DNA from: Planctomycetota bacterium | Lineage (GTDB): Bacteria; Planctomycetota; Planctomycetia; Pirellulales; PNKZ01 | Direction of reading: 5' to 3' | DNA: 64,000 nucleotides | NCBI GenBank assembly: GCA_018242585.1 | Contig: JAFEBQ010000041.1 | Span: forward strand, 1-64,000 | Shown: piece after piece, positions 58,645 through 64,000 of the stretch | Position numbering within the stretch: the stretch's first letter is position 1 | Layout: the number at the start of each line of letters is the position of its first letter | Position numbers and translations under genes: made by a program | The notes under the pieces: generated by a model | Databases searched by the model: none | What the model saw: only the letters and a program-made list of their open reading frames with translations | Told to the model about the DNA's origin: nothing

Positions 58645-58797
58645 GGGTGGCCCAGGTGCTTGCACCTGGGCGGCCGAAGACCGCAAGAAACCTCGGGCAG
58701 CGGTTTCACCAGGTGGTGGCTCGCTTTCATGGTTGGCGCGGCGATCGAGGTTTCTTGTTGCTGCGCAACACCGGTTGCAGAGCAACCGGTGCTACCC
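58645..58797. repeat. Variable-palindrome element (GGGTGGC...GCTACCC)
   Basis: GGGTGGCCCAGGTGCTTGCA continues the hairpin to CCTGGGC, then CCGCAAGAAACCTCG. The right side is CGAGGTTTCTTGTTGCTGCG, then the hairpin ACCGGTTGCAGAGCAACCGGT and GCTACCC. It begins 15 bp past the TerC gene. Confidence 0.8.
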
Positions 58798-58828
58798 GAT
58801 GACTTGATCATTGACTCATCCTGATTCG

Positions 58829-58857
58829 CACTGGTGGACAAGCCACCAGTGGCACCC
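58829..58857. repeat. Half of a GGGTGCC palindromic element
   Basis: CACTGGTGGACAAGCCACCA then GTGGCACCC: a hairpin with the GGCACCC end, the mirror of 48551-48577. Confidence 0.65.
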
Positions 58858-58880
58858 TGATACCAGGCTCGACGAGAAAC

Positions 58881-59330
58881 GTGACTGGCGAACCACACGT
58901 TATCCGGTTGCGGGGGCCTTGGCGGTACGAGCTGCCCGAGGGAGCAAGCTTGCCCGAGTTGGCGGGTGTGCCGCTGCCTCGCACCGGGACGCTCAATCTG
59001 CCGGCCGAGCGATGCCGATTGCACGACCTAGGCTACTCCGGCCCGGTGACTTACCGGCGGCGATTTCACACGCCGACGGGTTTGGAACCGGGCGTGCAGG
59101 TGCTCCTGGTCATTGCCGAATCGAACTGCGCCGGCGCAATCCTGCTGAACGGCAAATCGCTGGGGAACCTCGCTACAAACACGACGTTCACCTCGCCGCC
59201 GGTCGAGCAACTGCTGGCCGCGCACAACGAAGTCGTTCTTCACATCTCCGCTCCGGGCGAAATGCCCGGGCAGGTTTACCTGGAAATCCGGGCGGCGAAC
59301 CTCTTGGCTGGCGGAACCAGCTTCCCATAA
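58881..59330 (+). CDS. Single jelly-roll (GH2 sugar-binding-like) domain protein
   Basis: A 149-residue protein whose whole length resembles the galactose-binding-like beta-sandwich at the start of glycoside hydrolase family 2 enzymes. The features are IRLRGPWRYEL, LPRTGTLNLPAERCRL, GPVTYRRRFHTPTGLEPG, LLVIAESNCAGAILLNGKSLGNL and EVVLHISAPGEMPGQVYLEIRAA. No catalytic barrel follows. The start is GTG at 58881 without a clear ribosome binding site. It has no signal peptide. It could be a small carbohydrate-binding protein or a remnant of a larger enzyme; the intact domain favours the former. Confidence 0.65.
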   Translation: MTGEPHVIRLRGPWRYELPEGASLPELAGVPLPRTGTLNLPAERCRLHDLGYSGPVTYRRRFHTPTGLEPGVQVLLVIAESNCAGAILLNGKSLGNLATNTTFTSPPVEQLLAAHNEVVLHISAPGEMPGQVYLEIRAANLLAGGTSFP

Positions 59331-59554
59331 CTCGCCATCCTGCATATAGTTATGTGAACGCGCCGGCGTCTGGCCCGATCTGTGGGTTGCCCGACGACGA
59401 CGCATGCCCGATGGTAAAGCATCTTGGCTGTCGTCCGGGCTCCCGGGCGTTGGCCCACGGGAACCGTTCCGACCCGAGAACTGTCAGTAATAGATGACGG
59501 TTCGAAGGTGGAATCGGGGACGACCGCAAGGAACGAGAAATCGAGGGCGATTAG

Positions 59555-61999
59555 ATGGGCCCGGAGCGGCGCAGCCACGGTTGGCTCGCACTGTTGGTTA
59601 CCCTGGGATGGCTGGCCGGACTTTGTGGTCCGGCCCTGGCACAGCCTGGCTTTGGTCAAAGCCAGTTTGAACTGTCCGGCAATGTTCACCTGCCCGAGAT
59701 CGATTCCGCCACGCGGCAGCACCTGAATCGCGTCGAAGCGTTGATCAATAACCGCCAATGGGACGAGGCGGTCGACACCCTGCAACAGGTGATGGAGAAC
59801 CAGGCCGACCATGTGGTGTCGGTCGATGGGCGTCTGTACCTGAGCGTCCGCGACTTCTGCCAGTGGAAGATCAGCCAGTTGCCCGAGGAAGCCCTGGCGG
59901 CCTATCGCGGCCGGGTTGACCCGCTGGCCAAGGTCTGGCTCGAACAGGGGCAATCGTCGCGCGATCCCGCGCCGCTCGTCCAGTTGCTCGACACGATGTT
60001 CTGTAGCAGCTACGGCGACTCGGCATTGCTCGCACTGGGGGACCTGGCGCTCGAGCGGGGCGAAACCGGCGTCGCGGCTGATTACTGGCGTCGGCTGATC
60101 GAATCGCCTCCGCACAAAGTCTCGCGCGAGAACTTCAACAAGCTGCTCGAAGCGGCTGACGTCAACGACGCCCAGCGCGAACTGCTGAACACCCACTACC
60201 AGGCCGACCCGGCGCGCGATGGCAAGTGGCTGAACCTGAAAGCTGTGGTCGGAGATCGCCGCGGAATTGATACCGACCTGATCGCGGTGGCGAGATTGTT
60301 CCGCGAGCACCGGCTGAGCGATCCCTGGCTGGTTTATCCGGGAACCGATTTGCCGCTCGCGGAAGTGTTGGCGCGATTGGTGCTGGTCGAGATTCTCGAA
60401 CGCTCGGACCAGGCCCCGCAACTGGTAGAATGGTTTGCCCGCGAGCATGGCAACGCCGAGGGGCGCTTTGCGGGACGTGTTCAGCCGCTGGCCGCGGCGC
60501 TCGAAACCTTATTGAAGCAAAGCACCGATTGGCCGCGAGCCAGGCCGCAAACCGACTGGCCGACGTTCGCCGGCGCGCCGTCGCGGTTGTTCATCGCTGA
60601 ACCGACGCTGCAGTTGCGCAAATGGGCCTGGAAGATCGCGCTGCCCAAGCCGACCGAAAACGGCATGCACGTCAGCGAGTCGCGCTACGATCAGTCGAGT
60701 TACTTTCCCGTGGTGGTCGGGCGAACAGTATTCGTCGCCACGGCCACCCAAATCGACGCCTACAACCTCGACACCGGGGCGCCGGCTTGGGGAACGGCGG
60801 CAATCTTTGAAGACCGTGACACGACGCAGAACTTCAACATGGGACGCCCGCCGCTCGGCGTGGCCCGCTACACGTTGACGGCCCACGACGGCAAGCTGTT
60901 CGCGCGAATGGGTTCGCCCGTCACCAGCAGCTCGCCGCAAAGCCAGCGCTCTCAGTCACACCAGAGCTACCTGATCTGCTTGGACCTGGAACGGGAAGGA
61001 ACGCTGCTCTGGGACACGCGGCTGATCGAGCCGCTGGAAGAGCGCTGGAGCTACGACGGCGTGCCGGTGTCGGACGGGCGAAATGTGTACGTCGCCATGC
61101 GGCGGAGCGAAGTGCATCCCAAGGCGTTCGTGGCCTGTCTCGACGCGCAAACCGGTCGCCAGCGCTGGCGGCGCGAAGTTTGTAGCGCCGAAACCCTGGC
61201 CCAAGGCACGAACGACGAAATCACGCACAACCTGCTGACGCTGCAAGGGGGCGCGCTCTACTTCAGCACGAATCTCGGCGCGATCGCCTCGTTGGCGACC
61301 GGCGACGGGCGCGTCCGCTGGATCTATCGCTATCCGCGCTATCAGGGAAAGATTCAGATCACGAATCCGCCGGTGAACTTCTGTCGCGACCTGACTCCTT
61401 GCGTGTACGACCGGGGGACGATCTATGCCGCGCCAGCCGACAGTTCGCACGTGATGGCGTTGAACGCGACCACCGGCGAGTTCTTGTGGCAGACGTTCGA
61501 CATCAACGACGCCCAGGTTCACTTGCTGGGCGTGGCGCAAGGAAACGTGATCGCCACGGGCCGGAACATGCGCTGGATCGAAATCGCCACCAATGGCAAG
61601 ATCGGTCCCTTCTGGCCCGACATGCCGCGCGTCAACGGGCGCGCCGGCTATGGGCGTGGCTTGCTTTCGGACGGGCGCGTCTATTGGCCAGGCATCGATC
61701 CCATTCAAGGGCAAAGGATTTATGTCTTTGACCAGGCCAGCGGTCGACAAGTGGCGCAGCCCATCGAATTGACCATCGTGCGCGAAGCGGCAGCGGGAAA
61801 TCTGATCGTGGCCAGCGACCATTTGCTGGTGGTTTCGCCCGACTCGATTTATGCTTTCCCGTTGTTGGGCGTCGGCGATGTCGCGGGCGCGGACAAGCCA
61901 GCCGACGAGGAATCATCGAACGCCCCCGCCAAGCCCCCCCAGTCCGACGCCCCCCAGCCTGAACCGAAAGGCGCCACGCCCGCCACGCCACGCCCCTAG
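59555..61999 (+). CDS. Secreted PQQ-like beta-propeller protein
   Basis: An 814-residue exported protein. A signal peptide (WLALLVTLGWLAGLCGPALA) is followed by a helical TPR-like region (about 50-320, e.g. VEALINNRQWDEAVDTLQQVM). A beta-propeller of the PQQ-dehydrogenase/BamB type starts at about 335, seen as VVVGRTVFVATATQIDAYNLDTGAPAW, AFVACLDAQTGRQRWRREV, IASLATGDGRVRWIYRYPRYQG and SSHVMALNATTGEFLWQTF. A Pro/Ala/Asp-rich tail ends it. No PQQ-dehydrogenase catalytic residues were recognised, so a binding or scaffolding role is more likely. GAGGG precedes the ATG at 59555. It heads an operon with moxR (42 bp) and a DUF58 gene. Confidence 0.85.
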   Translation: MGPERRSHGWLALLVTLGWLAGLCGPALAQPGFGQSQFELSGNVHLPEIDSATRQHLNRVEALINNRQWDEAVDTLQQVMENQADHVVSVDGRLYLSVRDFCQWKISQLPEEALAAYRGRVDPLAKVWLEQGQSSRDPAPLVQLLDTMFCSSYGDSALLALGDLALERGETGVAADYWRRLIESPPHKVSRENFNKLLEAADVNDAQRELLNTHYQADPARDGKWLNLKAVVGDRRGIDTDLIAVARLFREHRLSDPWLVYPGTDLPLAEVLARLVLVEILERSDQAPQLVEWFAREHGNAEGRFAGRVQPLAAALETLLKQSTDWPRARPQTDWPTFAGAPSRLFIAEPTLQLRKWAWKIALPKPTENGMHVSESRYDQSSYFPVVVGRTVFVATATQIDAYNLDTGAPAWGTAAIFEDRDTTQNFNMGRPPLGVARYTLTAHDGKLFARMGSPVTSSSPQSQRSQSHQSYLICLDLEREGTLLWDTRLIEPLEERWSYDGVPVSDGRNVYVAMRRSEVHPKAFVACLDAQTGRQRWRREVCSAETLAQGTNDEITHNLLTLQGGALYFSTNLGAIASLATGDGRVRWIYRYPRYQGKIQITNPPVNFCRDLTPCVYDRGTIYAAPADSSHVMALNATTGEFLWQTFDINDAQVHLLGVAQGNVIATGRNMRWIEIATNGKIGPFWPDMPRVNGRAGYGRGLLSDGRVYWPGIDPIQGQRIYVFDQASGRQVAQPIELTIVREAAAGNLIVASDHLLVVSPDSIYAFPLLGVGDVAGADKPADEESSNAPAKPPQSDAPQPEPKGATPATPRP

Positions 62000-62041
62000 C
62001 CCCTTCGACGTTTCCAAGCACCACCCTGGTGAAAGCTAACT

Positions 62042-63100
62042 ATGTCGTTCGCAGAAGACGATCTCCAAGCGGTTTCCCGGCTCAAGAAAGCTCACGAGCA
62101 AATCACCTCGGAATTGGGCAAAGTCATCGTCGGCCAGCAACAGGTGATCGAAGAGTTGCTGATCGCGATCTTTGCTCGGGGACACTGCTTGCTAGTGGGC
62201 GTGCCGGGCTTGGCCAAGACGTTGATGATCCGCACATTGGCCGAGACGTTGTCGCTCGATTTCAGCCGCATTCAATTCACGCCCGACCTGATGCCGGCCG
62301 ACATCACCGGCACGGAAGTCATTCAAGAAGACAAGTCGACAGGCAGCCGATCGTTCAAGTTCCTCAAAGGGCCGATCTTCGCCAACGTGATCCTAGCCGA
62401 CGAAATCAACCGCACGCCTCCCAAGACCCAGGCCGCGCTCTTGGAAGCGATGCAAGAGCACCAGGTCACGGTCGGTGGCCAGCGGCACCGGCTCACCGAG
62501 CCGTTCTTCGTCTTGGCCACGCAGAACCCGATCGAGCAAGAAGGAACCTACCCGCTGCCCGAGGCGCAGCTGGACCGGTTCATGTTCAACACCTTCGTCG
62601 ACTATCCGAGCGAAGAAGAAGAGCTGCAGATCGTCAAGCGGACGACGGTCGAAGCCACGCAACAACTTTCGCCCACTCTGTCGGCCGACGACATCCTGCA
62701 CCTGCAACACCTGGTGCGCAAGGTGCCGGTGGCCGATCACGTGGCCCGTTACGCCTTGCGATTCACCCGCGTCACGCGCCGCAACCAGGACGATACGCCC
62801 GACTTCATCAACGACTATGTCAGTTGGGGCGCCGGCCCGCGCGCCAGCCAGTACCTGGTGCTGGGGGCCAAGTCGCGCGCCGTGCTGCACGGACGCTACC
62901 ACGCCACGTGCGAAGACATTCGCGCGGTCGCGGCGCCGGTGCTGCGACACCGGATCATGACGAACTTCAACGCCGAAGCCGAAGGGATCAAGCCCGACTG
63001 GATTGTCCAGCGGTTGTGCGAGACGATCCCGTCGCCCGAGGAACAGGTCGCCGAACGTGGAAACTTACCAGAAGTATTTCGATCCGCGGACGTTGGCTAG
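62042..63100 (+). CDS. moxR: MoxR-family AAA+ ATPase
   Basis: A 352-residue cytoplasmic AAA+ protein of the MoxR group, thought to act as a chaperone for metal-containing or extracytoplasmic complexes. Walker A is GVPGLAKT, Walker B is [23 protein letters not shown], and sensor 1 is [25 protein letters not shown]. The N-terminal [22 protein letters not shown] is standard. The end overlaps the DUF58 gene by 44 bp. MoxR-DUF58 pairs usually precede von Willebrand factor-type membrane proteins, which would lie beyond the window. Confidence 0.96.
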   Translation: MSFAEDDLQAVSRLKKAHEQITSELGKVIVGQQQVIEELLIAIFARGHCLLVGVPGLAKTLMIRTLAETLSLDFSRIQFTPDLMPADITGTEVIQEDKSTGSRSFKFLKGPIFANVILADEINRTPPKTQAALLEAMQEHQVTVGGQRHRLTEPFFVLATQNPIEQEGTYPLPEAQLDRFMFNTFVDYPSEEEELQIVKRTTVEATQQLSPTLSADDILHLQHLVRKVPVADHVARYALRFTRVTRRNQDDTPDFINDYVSWGAGPRASQYLVLGAKSRAVLHGRYHATCEDIRAVAAPVLRHRIMTNFNAEAEGIKPDWIVQRLCETIPSPEEQVAERGNLPEVFRSADVG

Positions 63101-63962
63101 CCTGGAAGGGCTGGAGCTGCGCGCGAAACGAATTGTCGAAGGCTACGTCTCCGGCGTCCATCGCAGTCCGTATCACGGCTTCTCGATCGAATTTGCCGAA
63201 CACCGCGAATACGTTCCCGGCGACGACTTGCGCTTCGTCGACTGGAAGGTGTTTGGCAAGACCGACAAGATTTATCTCAAGCAGTTCGAAGAAGAAACCA
63301 ATCTGATCAGCTACATGCTGCTCGACACCAGCGAGAGCATGCGCTATCAGAGTTCGCAAGCCGCGATGTCGAAGTTGGAGTACGCCCAGTGCATCGTGGC
63401 GGCGCTGTCGTACCTGGTCTTGCAACAGCAAGACAGCGTCGGCCTGGTGACCTTTGACCGCGAAGTGCGGAGCTTCGTTCGGGCCAGCGGCAACCCGTCG
63501 CACCTGAAACAGTTGCTCCACGTGATGAGCAACGCCGCGGCCGAACGCAAGACGCGACTGGGGCCCGTGCTGCACGATCTGGCCGAGCGGCTCAAGAAGC
63601 GCGGCGTGGTGCTGGTGCTCAGCGATTTCTTCGACGACGTGCCGGCCATGCTGACCGGACTGAAGCACTTCCGCCACCGGCGGCACGAAGTGATCGTGTT
63701 TCACATCCTGGACCCAGCCGAGCTCGATTTTCCGTTTGACCGGATGACGTTGTTCAAGGGACTGGAAGAGTGGCCCGATCTGTTGACCGACCCGCGGTCG
63801 CTGCGCAAGGCGTACCTCGAAGAGTTCGGCGCGTTCCAAAAGCAGCTTCGCGTCGGCTGTCGGAACGCCGGCATCGACTACTTCGAGATGCGCACCGACC
63901 AGCCGTTGGACATGGCCCTGACCACGTACCTGACGCGACGGATGATGCAGTACAAGATGTGA
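63057..63962 (+). CDS. DUF58 (vWA-like) protein
   Basis: A 301-residue cytoplasmic protein partnering with MoxR. The DUF58 signature is [56 protein letters not shown]. The vWA-like fold follows, with [10 protein letters not shown] (DxSxS metal-site motif), [18 protein letters not shown] and [10 protein letters not shown]. The start is GTG at 63057, giving [24 protein letters not shown], the usual N-terminus, and a 44-bp overlap with moxR. The operon probably continues to the right of the window. Confidence 0.95.
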   Translation: METYQKYFDPRTLASLEGLELRAKRIVEGYVSGVHRSPYHGFSIEFAEHREYVPGDDLRFVDWKVFGKTDKIYLKQFEEETNLISYMLLDTSESMRYQSSQAAMSKLEYAQCIVAALSYLVLQQQDSVGLVTFDREVRSFVRASGNPSHLKQLLHVMSNAAAERKTRLGPVLHDLAERLKKRGVVLVLSDFFDDVPAMLTGLKHFRHRRHEVIVFHILDPAELDFPFDRMTLFKGLEEWPDLLTDPRSLRKAYLEEFGAFQKQLRVGCRNAGIDYFEMRTDQPLDMALTTYLTRRMMQYKM

Positions 63963-63967
63963 GGGAG

Positions 63968-64000
63968 AAGTTGCTGGTTGCGAGTTCCTAGTTGCTAGTT
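63968..64000. repeat. Heptad repeat GTTGCTA
   Basis: GTTGCTG-GTTGCGA-GTTCCTA-GTTGCTA begins 6 bp past the DUF58 stop, the same arrangement as after ypfJ at 20931. It runs to the window edge. Confidence 0.7.

Overview
The window looks like chromosomal DNA of a planctomycete, most likely of the Pirellulales/Pirellula type. This is inferred from gene content. It has a DUF1549/DUF1553 cytochrome-like protein next to a PPC-domain protein, a cysteine-rich YTV-repeat cell-wall-type protein, an exosortase with a fused C-terminal domain, Tat-exported Gfo/Idh/MocA and phosphatase proteins, many large secreted proteins of unknown function, high GC, loose gene spacing, many GTG/TTG starts and abundant intergenic repeats. 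I see no phage, plasmid, insertion sequence, CRISPR or rRNA operon. One tRNA-Ser(CGA) is present.

Layout. 1-10.7 kb: a DMT permease cut by an in-frame stop, a CinA-like/nucleotidyltransferase fusion, an RluA pseudouridine synthase between two long direct repeats, a Tat-exported oxidoreductase, rsfS, argS, and an rpe - degenerate histidine phosphatase - accD operon. 11-20 kb: Bcp peroxiredoxin, a GYF-type membrane protein, exosortase, a lipoprotein, holA and an ArnT-type glycosyltransferase. 20-32 kb: YpfJ-type metallopeptidase, ThuA-like protein, GlpF channel, a CxxCH/terpene-cyclase-like protein, the YTV protein, and the PPC and DUF1549/DUF1553 proteins. 32-36 kb: a small membrane protein, tRNA-Ser, a DUF488 protein, an EF-hand protein and an outer-membrane barrel.

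36-42.8 kb is a phosphonate-use locus. phnZ, a TIGR03364-type FAD oxidase and phnX run leftward. A DUF5690 transporter and a TIGR03366-type dehydrogenase run divergently rightward, followed by a secreted metallophosphoesterase. Neither phnW nor phnY is in the window. 43-49 kb: a WaaP-like kinase with a second degenerate kinase half, a TPR protein, a small bL12-like protein with a textbook promoter, a hypothetical membrane protein, and a zeta-toxin-like kinase with a small partner. 49.4-57.4 kb is one leftward operon: 1085-aa TPR protein, ExbB, ExbD, a 1045-aa membrane-anchored cyclase-fold protein, then the zeta pair. 57.6-64 kb: TerC, a small jelly-roll protein, and a PQQ-propeller - MoxR - DUF58 operon.

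The most unusual non-coding content is the repeats. A GC-rich CCCTCCC/GGGAGGG family recurs at least eight times, and one copy is read in frame inside exbB. A second class of elements has fairly constant outer ends (GGGTRGC...GCYACCC) but a different palindrome at each site. Heptanucleotide tandem repeats and two long inverted repeats built from short units (CGCAAAGA, CACGGAG) also occur. Gene functions are read from protein motifs by eye; no database search was run.
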